Assembly (NCBI GenBank): GCA_964541525.1
Contig: CAZIQF010000006.1
Span: 1 to 64,000 of the forward strand
Source of the DNA: UBA1737 sp964541525
GTDB taxonomy: Bacteria; Bacillota_I; Bacilli_A; ML615J-28; CAG-313
Direction: 5' to 3'
Length of the DNA stretch: 64,000 bases
Shown: positions 53,895 through 62,450 of the stretch, in pieces
Numbering within the stretch: the stretch's first letter is position 1
How the letters are laid out: every line of letters starts with the position of its first letter
Translations under genes and position numbers: made by a program
Notes under the pieces: generated by a model
The model's database searches: none
What the model was told of the DNA's origin: nothing
What the model saw: the letters and a program-made list of their open reading frames with translations, nothing else

Positions 53895-54365
53895 ATGATT
53901 GATATAGTTAAAATAAAAGAATATAGTTTAGATGTTGTAAACAAGCATCATAAAACATTGGTTGATGTTCTTGATGTATTTGAATATGGTATTAATATTA
54001 TTCGGGTAATTATTGATGATCCTAATACTTTTGACCTTGATATTGATGAGGTTGCGTCAATCAATCAAGAACTATTAGATTTAGTTAATGACTTACTTCC
54101 AGATGAATATTATTTAGAAGTAACAAGTGTTGGTGTTGAACGTGAATTAGTTACGGATGAAGATTTTACTAAAGCCATTAGTAAATATGTCTATGTTTCT
54201 TGTTATGAAAAACATCCAGATGTGAAACTAAAGGAGTTTTATGGTGACTTGTTATCGTTTGATAATGAAACCATTAAGATTAACGTTAAGATAAAAAATC
54301 GACAAAAAGAAATTGAAATTGCAAAAGCAAAAATTGCAAAAATAAGACTTGCAGTAAAATTTTAA
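53895..54365 (+). CDS. rimP: ribosome maturation factor RimP
   Basis: 156 residues from ATG 53895 (AGGTGG eight bases upstream; a GTG at 53883 falls within this site). RimP assists maturation of the 30S subunit. The N-terminal KH-like domain contains VRVIIDDP-type sequence (here NIIRVIIDDPNTF) and YYLEVTSVGVERELVTDEDF, the family hallmark, then a small SH3-like C-terminal domain. It leads the operon followed by nusA. Confidence 0.9.
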   Translation: MIDIVKIKEYSLDVVNKHHKTLVDVLDVFEYGINIIRVIIDDPNTFDLDIDEVASINQELLDLVNDLLPDEYYLEVTSVGVERELVTDEDFTKAISKYVYVSCYEKHPDVKLKEFYGDLLSFDNETIKINVKIKNRQKEIEIAKAKIAKIRLAVKF

Positions 54366-54385
54366 GAAGGGAATGATTTAAAAAA

Positions 54386-55471
54386 ATGATTAGTAAAGGT
54401 TTTTATGAACAATTAGAAGTGATTGCTGATGCTCGTCGCTTAGAAAAGGCAGATGTATTAAAGGCAGTAGAAATTGCATTGATTAAAGGTGTACAAGCAG
54501 AAGGACATACTGGAATTATTGAAGTTGAATTTAATGATGAACAAAAGAAAGTTAGAATTTCGGAAACATTTAATGTTGTTGCTGAAATTGATCCTGAACT
54601 AGAATTAGAAGGTCAAATTACTTTAGAACAAGCCAAAGAGATTCGGGATAGAGTTAGAGTCGGTTCAGTAATTAAAAGAGAAATTCCTTTTTCAGAAATT
54701 GGTAGAAAAGGTGCAACTCGTTTTAAAACAACATTTATTCAAAATCTAAAAGAGTTAGGCTATAAACGTGCCTATGAATATTTTAAAGGTTTGGAAGGTG
54801 AAGTTGTTACGGCTTATGTTGAAAAAGCTACCGATAAATATGTTATTTTAAATCTTGGTATGGATACTCAATCATTTATGCCAATTGAAGATGGACTTGC
54901 TGGTGAAACTTATACTCAAGGTAAACAAATTAAAGTAACAGTTACCAAAGTCGAAGAAACAACAAAGAGTCCTAAAGTCTTAGTATCGCGTTCAAATAAA
55001 GAAATTATTAAACGTTTATTTGAATTATATATTCCTGAAATTGCTTCTGGTGTAATTGAAGTGATGGGAATTGTGAGAGAACCAGGTAACAGAACTAAAA
55101 TTGGCATTAAATCAAATAATCCCAATGTCGATGCTAAAGGTGCTTGTGTTGGGGTGAATGGAGCTAGAATTAAACAAATTAATCAAGCATTAAATGGTGA
55201 AAGAATTGATATTTTTGAATGGAACGAAAATCCAATTTTATTGATTGCAGAAGCATTAACTCCAGCTAAAGTTATTTCGGTCTTAATTGATGAAGCAACA
55301 CACAAATCAGTTGTTATTGTCCCTGATGATCAATTTAGTTTAGCAATTGGTAAAGGTGGGCAAAATGTTCGTCTTGCTTCTCAAGTTACTAGTTGGAAAA
55401 TTGATATTAAAGATGAAACTACAGCATATCGTGAAGAAATTCGTTTCAAACCTAATGTATATACAGCATAA
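54386..55471 (+). CDS. nusA: transcription elongation/termination factor NusA
   Basis: 361 residues. Domains in order: N-terminal RNA-polymerase-binding domain (about 1-130) with EVEFNDEQKKVRISETF, S1 domain (about 135-200) with GEVVTAYVEKATDKYVILN, then two KH domains (from about 205) with GACVGVNGARIKQINQALNG and VVPDDQFSLAIGKGGQNVRL. The C-terminal acidic repeats of E. coli NusA are absent, as usual in Firmicutes. Acts in pausing, termination and antitermination. Confidence 0.97.
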   Translation: MISKGFYEQLEVIADARRLEKADVLKAVEIALIKGVQAEGHTGIIEVEFNDEQKKVRISETFNVVAEIDPELELEGQITLEQAKEIRDRVRVGSVIKREIPFSEIGRKGATRFKTTFIQNLKELGYKRAYEYFKGLEGEVVTAYVEKATDKYVILNLGMDTQSFMPIEDGLAGETYTQGKQIKVTVTKVEETTKSPKVLVSRSNKEIIKRLFELYIPEIASGVIEVMGIVREPGNRTKIGIKSNNPNVDAKGACVGVNGARIKQINQALNGERIDIFEWNENPILLIAEALTPAKVISVLIDEATHKSVVIVPDDQFSLAIGKGGQNVRLASQVTSWKIDIKDETTAYREEIRFKPNVYTA

Positions 55472-55487
55472 CATTTAAGGTGATAGA

Positions 55488-55760
55488 ATGAAACAAACTG
55501 TGGTAAAAAAAGTACCGATGCGTAAATGTGTGATTACTGGTAATCAACTACCTAAAAAAGATTTATTTAGAATAGTTAGAGAACCTTCAGGAATTGTATC
55601 AATTGATGATGGTGGCAAAGTTAAGGGACATGGTGTTTATCTATCTAAAGATCAAGCTGTAATCTTGCAAGCTAAAAAACGTCATGCGTTAGATCGTCAC
55701 TTAGAAGTCAAAGTTGAAGATACTATTTATGATGAATTACTAGCGAGGTTAAATAATTAA
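55488..55760 (+). CDS. rnpM: YlxR/RnpM, RNase P modulator
   Basis: 90 residues. The family motif is MRKCVITGNQLPKKDLFRIV in the first third, then a conserved GHGVYLSKD. RnpM (YlxR) has been shown in Bacillus to bind and modulate RNase P; that role is taken from family knowledge. Overlaps the next start (TAATG). Confidence 0.93.
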   Translation: MKQTVVKKVPMRKCVITGNQLPKKDLFRIVREPSGIVSIDDGGKVKGHGVYLSKDQAVILQAKKRHALDRHLEVKVEDTIYDELLARLNN

Positions 55761-56089
55761 TGCATAAGGTATTAATGTTATTAGGGCTTGCAAAACGAGC
55801 AGGAAAAATTATTGTCGGAACTGATGCAGTAATCAGCAAATTACAAGATAATAAATTAAAATTAATTTTTGTAGCTAGTGATAGTTCATTATCTACAATC
55901 GATAAATTAGAAAAAAAGGCGTTTTATTATAACGTCCAAGTTATAAAATCTTTTTCATCAATTGAATTAAGTCATAGTTTAGGAACCCTTCATAATAAAG
56001 TTATTGGTATAACAGATGAAGGATTTGCAAAAAAGATGATTTCTGAACTTAATGAAAAAGTAGAAAGAGAGCAAACTAATGAAAGTTAA
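55760..56089 (+). CDS. rplGA: L7Ae-family K-turn RNA-binding protein YlxQ
   Basis: 109 residues. LMLLGLAKRAGKIIVGTDAV at the N-terminus is the YlxQ/L7Ae signature. K-turn-binding proteins of this type recognise kinked RNA stems. The start overlaps the rnpM stop by one base and the infB start falls 10 bases inside the end of this gene. Confidence 0.9.
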   Translation: MHKVLMLLGLAKRAGKIIVGTDAVISKLQDNKLKLIFVASDSSLSTIDKLEKKAFYYNVQVIKSFSSIELSHSLGTLHNKVIGITDEGFAKKMISELNEKVEREQTNES

Positions 56090-58538
56090 AGAAGTAGCAG
56101 AATTTTTAAAGATTTCTAGTGATGAATTACTTAAATTACTAAAAAATGTATCAATGTCACAAACATATACCATTGATAGTGAACTAGATAAAAACTTAGA
56201 AAAGAAACTTGCTAAAAAATATGGTGTGCCATATCCATTTAAAACGAAGGCTAAGCCTGCTCCTGCAAAAGTTGCAGCAGCGGTAAAGGTACCACCAGTA
56301 GCACCAAGTGAACCTAAAAAGGTTGCACCAAAGGATAAACCAGAACCTGGCAAACAAAGTAGTAATAAACCAAGTAATGCAAAACCAGAATCTGGCAAAC
56401 AAAGTAATAATAAACCAAATAATGCAAAACCAGAATCTGGCAAAGCAAACAGTAATAAACCAAATAATGCAAAACCAGAATTTGGCAAAGCAAACAGTAA
56501 TAAACCAAATAATGCAAAACCAGAATCTAATAAATCAAATAATAATAAACAAAATAATCACCCAGTTAATATTCCATCTTACAAAGATGAAATTGTTGAG
56601 ACAGTTGTTGATGAAGAATTTTTAGATAAGTATGATGAATTTTTAGCTGATAACCAATATGATGGTGGTCAAAATTCAAGAATTAAACCAAAAGTTAGAA
56701 CTTCAGAACAAGTTAATCGTAAGAAACCTAAACAACAAAAGAGCCGTGCAGAAAAAATTGCTGGTACTATCAATCAAAAGAAAGAAGAAAATGTTCTTTA
56801 CTATGAATTAAATATGACAACAATGGATGTTGCTGAAGCTTTGGGAATTTCAGTAACTGATTTGGTTAAAAAATTATTTACATCAATGGGGGTCTTTGCT
56901 TCGGCAACACAAACATTAGATCGTGATACAATTGAACTGATTGCGATGGAATATAATTTTGAAGTCAAAGATAAACAAATTACCGATTTAATTCGTTTCG
57001 ATGAAATTACGATTGAAGATGATGAAAAAGATTTAGTATCACGTCCAGCAATTGTTACAATTATGGGCCACGTTGACCATGGTAAAACAACTTTATTAGA
57101 TACAATTAGAAGTAGTCATGTTGTTCGCGGTGAAGCTGGTGGAATCACACAACATATTGGTGCATATCAAGTTCAAAAAGATGGTAAATTAATTACCTTT
57201 ATTGATACTCCAGGGCATGCTGCTTTCACAGAAATGCGTGCAAGAGGTGCAGAGGTAACTGATATTGTTATTTTAGTCGTTGCTGCTGATGATGGTGTGA
57301 TGCCACAAACGAAAGAGGCAATTGAACATGCACAAGCTGCTGGTGTTCCAATTATTGTCGCAGTCAATAAAATGGATAAACCTTCGGCTAATCCAGATCG
57401 AGTTAAACAAGAATTAATGGCATACAACCTAGTTTGTGAAGAATGGGGTGGAGATACCATCTTTGTTCCAATTTCAGCACTTACTGGTAGTGGGGTAGCT
57501 GAATTACTAGAAATGGTTATTCTACTTAGTGAAATGAAAGATTACAAAGCTAATCCAAATCGTCTTGCTGTTGGTACAGTTATTGAAGCTCGTCTTGATA
57601 AAGGACGTGGACCAGTTGCAACGTTACTTGTGCAAAATGGAACATTAAAAGTTGGTGACATGATTGTTGTTGGTACAACCTATGGTAAAGTTCGTGCAAT
57701 GCAAGATGAACATGGCAAAGTGGTTAAATTAGCTGCTCCAGCTAAACCTGTTGAAATTACAGGTCTTGCAGAAGTACCATTTGCTGGTGAAAAATTTATG
57801 GCACTAGAAGATGAAAGAAAAGCTCGTGCGATTGCTGAAGTTCGTGCTCAAAATAAATTCAATGAAGAAATGGGAAGTAATCGTGCAGCTTCACTTAATG
57901 ATATTTTATCCGAAGCTAATGGTGAATTAAAGATTCTTAACTTAATTATTAAATGTGATGTTCAAGGTTCAATTGAAGCAATTAGAGGCTTAGTGGAAAA
58001 AATTCAAATTGAAGGTACAAAAATTAATATTATTAGTGCTCGTGTTGGTGGCATTACAGATAATGACTTAAGTTTAGCCATTGCTTCACATGCGATTATT
58101 GTTGGTTTTAATATTCGTCCAACAAGCCAAATTAGTGATCTTGCGAAAGAAAAGAAAGTTGAAATCCGTTTATATAACATTATCTATAAATTACAAGAAG
58201 ATATTGAAAAAGCTGCTAAAGGGATGCTTGATCCAGTCTTTGAAGAAAAAATTACTGGTGAAGCTGAAGTTCGAGAATTATTTAAAATTTCTAGAGTTGG
58301 AACAATTGCGGGATCAATGGTAACTCGTGGTGAAATTAGACGTGGTGGAAGTATTCGGGTTATTCGTGACAGTATTGTTATTTATACTGGAAAAATCGCT
58401 GGACTACGCCGTTTTAAAGAAGATGTTAAAGAAGTTAAAGAAGGTTATGATTGCGGTATTACGATTGAACACTTTAATGATCTTAAAGTCGGTGATCGTC
58501 TTGAATGCTTCGTAATGGAAGAAACTGAAAGAGAGTAA
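56079..58538 (+). CDS. infB: translation initiation factor IF-2
   Basis: 819 residues. IF-2 brings fMet-tRNA to the 30S subunit and promotes subunit joining. Layout: an N-domain with a short first helix-rich module (MKVKEVAEFLKISSDELLKL), then a Lys/Pro/Asn-rich spacer with five 15-residue repeats (residues 87-161), a second IF2N module at about 240-300, then the GTPase domain with GHVDHGKTT at about 331-339, DTPGHAAF and NKMD. Domains III and C2 follow and end at VGDRLECFVMEE. The GTPase and C-terminal parts are complete. Confidence 0.97.
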   Translation: MKVKEVAEFLKISSDELLKLLKNVSMSQTYTIDSELDKNLEKKLAKKYGVPYPFKTKAKPAPAKVAAAVKVPPVAPSEPKKVAPKDKPEPGKQSSNKPSNAKPESGKQSNNKPNNAKPESGKANSNKPNNAKPEFGKANSNKPNNAKPESNKSNNNKQNNHPVNIPSYKDEIVETVVDEEFLDKYDEFLADNQYDGGQNSRIKPKVRTSEQVNRKKPKQQKSRAEKIAGTINQKKEENVLYYELNMTTMDVAEALGISVTDLVKKLFTSMGVFASATQTLDRDTIELIAMEYNFEVKDKQITDLIRFDEITIEDDEKDLVSRPAIVTIMGHVDHGKTTLLDTIRSSHVVRGEAGGITQHIGAYQVQKDGKLITFIDTPGHAAFTEMRARGAEVTDIVILVVAADDGVMPQTKEAIEHAQAAGVPIIVAVNKMDKPSANPDRVKQELMAYNLVCEEWGGDTIFVPISALTGSGVAELLEMVILLSEMKDYKANPNRLAVGTVIEARLDKGRGPVATLLVQNGTLKVGDMIVVGTTYGKVRAMQDEHGKVVKLAAPAKPVEITGLAEVPFAGEKFMALEDERKARAIAEVRAQNKFNEEMGSNRAASLNDILSEANGELKILNLIIKCDVQGSIEAIRGLVEKIQIEGTKINIISARVGGITDNDLSLAIASHAIIVGFNIRPTSQISDLAKEKKVEIRLYNIIYKLQEDIEKAAKGMLDPVFEEKITGEAEVRELFKISRVGTIAGSMVTRGEIRRGGSIRVIRDSIVIYTGKIAGLRRFKEDVKEVKEGYDCGITIEHFNDLKVGDRLECFVMEETERE
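56337..56561 (+). repeat. five tandem 45-base repeats in infB
   Basis: Five units of 45 bases encoding KPE-x-GK-(Q/A)-(S/N)-x-NKP-x-NA, with units 2-4 nearly identical and units 1 and 5 more diverged. They form a low-complexity, basic, Asn-rich linker in the N-terminal part of IF-2. Confidence 0.9.
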
Positions 58539-58540
58539 TT

Positions 58541-58879
58541 ATGGGATATCGCATTGAAAGAGTTGAAAAGATTATTGAAAGAGAACTTGCTAATATTATT
58601 TTTAGTGAAGTTCATAATGAATTGTTAAAATATGTATCAATTACTAAAGTAGCACTAAGCAAAGATATGAGTGTTGCTTTAGTATGGTACACTGTATTAG
58701 GTAATGATGGTGAAATTGAAGCAACTAAGAAGGCATTAGAACCAGCAAAAGGCTTTTTTAGAAGTGAACTTGCCCATCGCCTTGATTTAAGAAAAACACC
58801 AGAACTTCGTTTTAAATATGATGAATCTTTAACTTATGGTAATCATATTAGTGAAGTATTAGAAAATTTAAAAAAATAA
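58541..58879 (+). CDS. rbfA: ribosome-binding factor RbfA
   Basis: 112 residues. Conserved pattern: RIERVEKIIERELANIIFSE at the N-terminus and LRKTPELRFKYDESLTYGNHI at the C-terminus; KH-like fold. RbfA binds the 30S subunit during late 16S rRNA maturation and cold adaptation. It follows infB by 2 bases. truB, which usually follows rbfA, is not next to it; malQ is. Confidence 0.93.
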   Translation: MGYRIERVEKIIERELANIIFSEVHNELLKYVSITKVALSKDMSVALVWYTVLGNDGEIEATKKALEPAKGFFRSELAHRLDLRKTPELRFKYDESLTYGNHISEVLENLKK

Positions 58880-58891
58880 AGGAGTAAATTT

Positions 58892-60355
58892 ATGCGTTTA
58901 ACTGGGATTCTTTTACCGATCTTTAGTTTGCCTAATTCGTATGGAATTGGAACTCTAGGTAAAGAAGCTTATCAATTTGTTGATTTTTTAAATAATGCTA
59001 AACAATCATATTGGCAAGTATTGCCGATTGGACCTACATCTTATGGTGATTCACCATATCAATCATTTTCTTCATTTGCAGGGAATCCATATTTTATTGA
59101 TCTAGATACACTTCAAGAAGAAGGATTACTAGCAAAACATGAATATGAACATTTATTTGATGAGTCACTACAAATTGATTATGGTAAACTATATGCAACA
59201 AGATATAAGGTATTACAACTTGCATTTAGTCGTTTTGATTTAAGTCGATTAAATGCATTTGAACAAGAAAATCATGATTGGTTAGAAGATTATGCTTTAT
59301 TTATGAGTATTAAAGACCACTACAATGGTGCTTCATTTTTAGAATGGGATGATGCATTTAAATTAAGGGAAGAACAAACGATTGCTAAATTCAAAAAAGA
59401 ACATCTTGATGAAATTAATTTTTGGAAATTCTTACAATATGAATTCTTCAAACAATGGAATGCATTAAAAACATATGCTAATAGTAAGGATATTAAAATC
59501 ATTGGTGATATGCCTATTTATACAGCCTTAGATTCAGCTGATGTATGGAGCGATCCTTCACAATTTTTACTAGATAAAGATTTAAAACCAGTATTAGTTG
59601 CGGGCTGCCCACCAGATTATTTTTCACCAAAGGGTCAACTTTGGGGCAATCCGATTTATAACTATAAGAAAATGAAAGAAAATGGTTATGAATGGTGGAT
59701 TAGAAGAGTCGAACTTGCCCATCAATTATTTGATGTAATTAGAATTGATCATTTTAGAGGATTCGAAGCATATTATGCTATTCCATTTGGTGATGAAGAT
59801 GCAACAGGTGGTAAATGGCATAAGGGACCTAATACTAGTTTATTTAAAGCAATTAATAAAAAATTAGGTGATATTGATATTATTGCTGAAAACTTAGGGT
59901 TTATCACTCCAAGTGTTGAAAAGATGTTAAATATATTGAAATATCCAGGAATGAAAATTTTACAATTTGGTTTTGATCCAAATGGTGATAGTGATAGTAT
60001 GCCACATAATTTATCATATAATAATGTTGCATATCCTGGTACACATGATAATCCACCTATTTCTAGCTGGTATCAAACTTTAAGTGATGAAGAAAAACGT
60101 TTTGTTCATGAATATTTAGATTTTGATAATCCTTATGAAATTGGTAATAAAGTAATTAACGCAACCCTTGCTTCTGTATGTTACCTTGCGATTATTCCTT
60201 TCTATGATTATCTACAAAAAGGCAGTGAAGCAAGAATCAATACACCATCTCAACTTGGTGGTAACTGGATGTGGCGAATGGAAAAGAATGATATGAATCA
60301 AGATCTATGTCGCTATATTGCAAGAAAAACTGTTTTATATCGTCGAAATAAATAA
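58892..60355 (+). CDS. malQ: 4-alpha-glucanotransferase (amylomaltase)
   Basis: 487 residues, GH77. Signature GILLPIFSLPNSYGIGTLGK near the N-terminus, PIGPTSYGDSPYQSFSSF, the nucleophile region VIRIDHFRGFEAYYA, the acid/base IIAENLGF, and the third acid in YPGTHDNPP. It transfers glucan chains between maltodextrins or glycogen. RbfA and uvrC on either side show no metabolic link. A GGAG ribosome site lies before the ATG. It may belong to the rimP-infB transcript because the gaps are 12-21 bases. Confidence 0.95.
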   Translation: MRLTGILLPIFSLPNSYGIGTLGKEAYQFVDFLNNAKQSYWQVLPIGPTSYGDSPYQSFSSFAGNPYFIDLDTLQEEGLLAKHEYEHLFDESLQIDYGKLYATRYKVLQLAFSRFDLSRLNAFEQENHDWLEDYALFMSIKDHYNGASFLEWDDAFKLREEQTIAKFKKEHLDEINFWKFLQYEFFKQWNALKTYANSKDIKIIGDMPIYTALDSADVWSDPSQFLLDKDLKPVLVAGCPPDYFSPKGQLWGNPIYNYKKMKENGYEWWIRRVELAHQLFDVIRIDHFRGFEAYYAIPFGDEDATGGKWHKGPNTSLFKAINKKLGDIDIIAENLGFITPSVEKMLNILKYPGMKILQFGFDPNGDSDSMPHNLSYNNVAYPGTHDNPPISSWYQTLSDEEKRFVHEYLDFDNPYEIGNKVINATLASVCYLAIIPFYDYLQKGSEARINTPSQLGGNWMWRMEKNDMNQDLCRYIARKTVLYRRNK

Positions 60356-60376
60356 AACAAAAAATAAAGGTGATTT

Positions 60377-62170
60377 ATGGATATCGAAGTTAAAGAACAT
60401 ATTAAAGCTAAACTTTCACTAGTACCAAATAAACCAGGCTGTTATCAAATGTATAATAAACAAGGAATTATTATCTATGTTGGTAAAGCTAAAAACTTAA
60501 GCAATCGACTACGTAGTTATTTTACTGGTAGCCATGATGCAAAAACAACCCAAATGGTTAGTGAAGTAGTAAATTTTGAATATATTATTACTCATAGTGA
60601 AACTGAAGCCTTTCTATTAGAACATAACTTTATTAAAGAACATCGTCCATTTTATAATATTCTATTAATGGATGATAAAACATATCCATATATCTGTTTG
60701 ACTGGTGAAGAACATCCAAGATTAATTGTAACTAGAGATCTTTCTAAAAATAAACGAAAATCCAAAAATCGTTATTTTGGACCTTATCCGAATATTAAAG
60801 CTTGTCGTGAAATTGTTGAAGTTTTAAATAAAGTCTATCCTTTTCGTAAATGTAACCAAATTCCTAAGAAACATTGTTTATATTATGATTTAGGACAATG
60901 TTTAGCTCCATGTGAAAATGCAGTAAAAGCTAGCGATTATGAGACATATATCCAAAGTGCAATTAAATTTCTTAATGGTAATGATACAGTTTTACTAGAC
61001 TTGTTAAATGAATTGATGATTAAAGCGAGTGAAAATCTCGAATTTGAAAGAGCAATTGAATATCGAAATATCATTAATAGTACCGAGATTTTAATTGAAA
61101 AACAAACGATGACGTTAAATGATGGTAAGACTAGAGATATATTTGGTTTTTATGTTAAAGCTGAAAAAGTTTGTATACAAGTATTACATATGCGTAATGG
61201 TCGAATCATTGAACGAAATGGTGAGGTCTTTGATTTAGTTGATAATTTAGATGATCTGATTATTTCTTATATCTATGCTTTCTATGATTCAGGTAATCTA
61301 GTTCCTCAAGAAATCTTAGTACCATATTTAGAAGGTATTAGTATTATTAGTGAACTATTAAAAGTTAAGGTGTTGATTCCTGTTCGTGGGATTAAGAAAA
61401 AACTTGTTGATTTAGTAACCGAGAATGCTTGTAATAATTTAGAAAATATTGATAAATTAAGATTAATTAAAATGAGTAAGACGAAAGAACCATTAGTGGA
61501 ATTATCGGCGTTATTAAAGATTGAATATCCGAAAGTAATTGAATTATTTGATAACTCGAACATTCAAGGTGCAAGTCCTATCTCTGCGATGGTTACCTAT
61601 ATTGATGGAATTAAATCACCAAAAGATTATAGAAAGTATAATGTCAAAACCGTAGTTGGTGCTGATGATTATCATACGATGCAGGAAGTATTAACTAGAA
61701 GATATACAAGAGTAATCAAAGATAATTTGCGAAAACCTAATCTAGTGATTGTCGATGGTGGAACGTTACAAGTTAATGCTTGCAAAATTGTTTTTGAAAA
61801 ATTAAAGATTACTGATATAAATGTTATTGGTCTAGAAAAAGATGATAATCACCGTACCAAAGCAATTATTACGAGTGATTTACAAGAAATTATGATTGAT
61901 AAACATAGCAATTTATTTTTGTTGTTAGAAGCAATGCAAGATGAAGTTCATCGCTTCGCCATTAGTTTCTTTAAAACTAAACATACCCAAAATACTTTCC
62001 AAAGTATGCTTGATGAAATTGAAGGGATTGGTAAAAAACGTAAAATGATTTTACTTAAAAATTTTAATTCGATTGAAGAAATTAAAAATACAACTGTTGA
62101 ACGATTACAATCTTATGGATTTCCTAAAGAAGTTGCAGTAAAATTATTAGAAACATTAAATCATAATTAA
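60377..62170 (+). CDS. uvrC: UvrABC excinuclease subunit C
   Basis: 597 residues. The N-terminal GIY-YIG nuclease domain has PGCYQMYNKQGIIIYVGKAKN (about 18-38). Then a UVR domain at about 205-240 (LEFERAIEYRNIINS), the RNase-H-like C-terminal nuclease domain (around MVTYIDGIKSPKDYRKYNV and LVIVDGG) and tandem helix-hairpin-helix motifs (DEIEGIGKKRKMILLKNF) at the C-terminus. It makes both incisions in nucleotide excision repair with UvrA/UvrB. Complete. Confidence 0.96.
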   Translation: MDIEVKEHIKAKLSLVPNKPGCYQMYNKQGIIIYVGKAKNLSNRLRSYFTGSHDAKTTQMVSEVVNFEYIITHSETEAFLLEHNFIKEHRPFYNILLMDDKTYPYICLTGEEHPRLIVTRDLSKNKRKSKNRYFGPYPNIKACREIVEVLNKVYPFRKCNQIPKKHCLYYDLGQCLAPCENAVKASDYETYIQSAIKFLNGNDTVLLDLLNELMIKASENLEFERAIEYRNIINSTEILIEKQTMTLNDGKTRDIFGFYVKAEKVCIQVLHMRNGRIIERNGEVFDLVDNLDDLIISYIYAFYDSGNLVPQEILVPYLEGISIISELLKVKVLIPVRGIKKKLVDLVTENACNNLENIDKLRLIKMSKTKEPLVELSALLKIEYPKVIELFDNSNIQGASPISAMVTYIDGIKSPKDYRKYNVKTVVGADDYHTMQEVLTRRYTRVIKDNLRKPNLVIVDGGTLQVNACKIVFEKLKITDINVIGLEKDDNHRTKAIITSDLQEIMIDKHSNLFLLLEAMQDEVHRFAISFFKTKHTQNTFQSMLDEIEGIGKKRKMILLKNFNSIEEIKNTTVERLQSYGFPKEVAVKLLETLNHN

Positions 62171-62174
62171 AAGT

Positions 62175-62203
62175 CACCACATCACCAAAATAATCATAAT
62201 ATA
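62175..62203 (+). promoter_or_regulatory. SigK-like promoter of gerE
   Basis: CACC (62175-62178), 16-base spacer, CATAATATA (62195-62203), fitting the mACm-N16/17-CATAnnnTA pattern of the late mother-cell sigma factor, about 25 bases before the start codon. Confidence 0.5.
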
Positions 62204-62227
62204 AAATGAAGGAAAAGGTGATGTATT

Positions 62228-62437
62228 TTGAAAAAAGGTTTTTTGACACCTAGAGAAAGAGAAATTTTTGAATTATTAGTCAATCAATATGATACCAATC
62301 GGATTGCTGAAAAGTTAGTTATTAGTACGAAGACCGTGCGTAACCATATCTCAAATGTAATTCAAAAACTAGGTGTAAGTGGAAGAAGCCAAGCTATTTT
62401 AGAATTAATTAAAATAGGTGAAATTAAATTTAAGTAG
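62228..62437 (+). CDS. gerE: GerE, LuxR-type spore coat regulator
   Basis: 69 residues, almost entirely one LuxR-type HTH: LTPREREIFELLVN, then IAEKLVISTKTVRNHISNVI and LGVSGRSQAILEL. Bacillus GerE has the same size and layout. It is made late in the mother cell and controls coat genes. The start is TTG 62228: AAAGGTGAT ends 5 bases upstream, and the nearest ATG frame meets a stop. A SigK-like promoter lies upstream, as for gerE in Bacillus. Confidence 0.88.
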   Translation: MKKGFLTPREREIFELLVNQYDTNRIAEKLVISTKTVRNHISNVIQKLGVSGRSQAILELIKIGEIKFK

Positions 62438-62450
62438 AAAGGAAAAAATT

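Noticed and set aside
55979..56517. Minus-strand frames over the infB repeats
   Set aside because: They are mirror readings of the low-complexity repeat with no ribosome site.
56337..56561. CRISPR-like array
   Set aside because: The repeats are directly joined without spacers and keep the infB reading frame.
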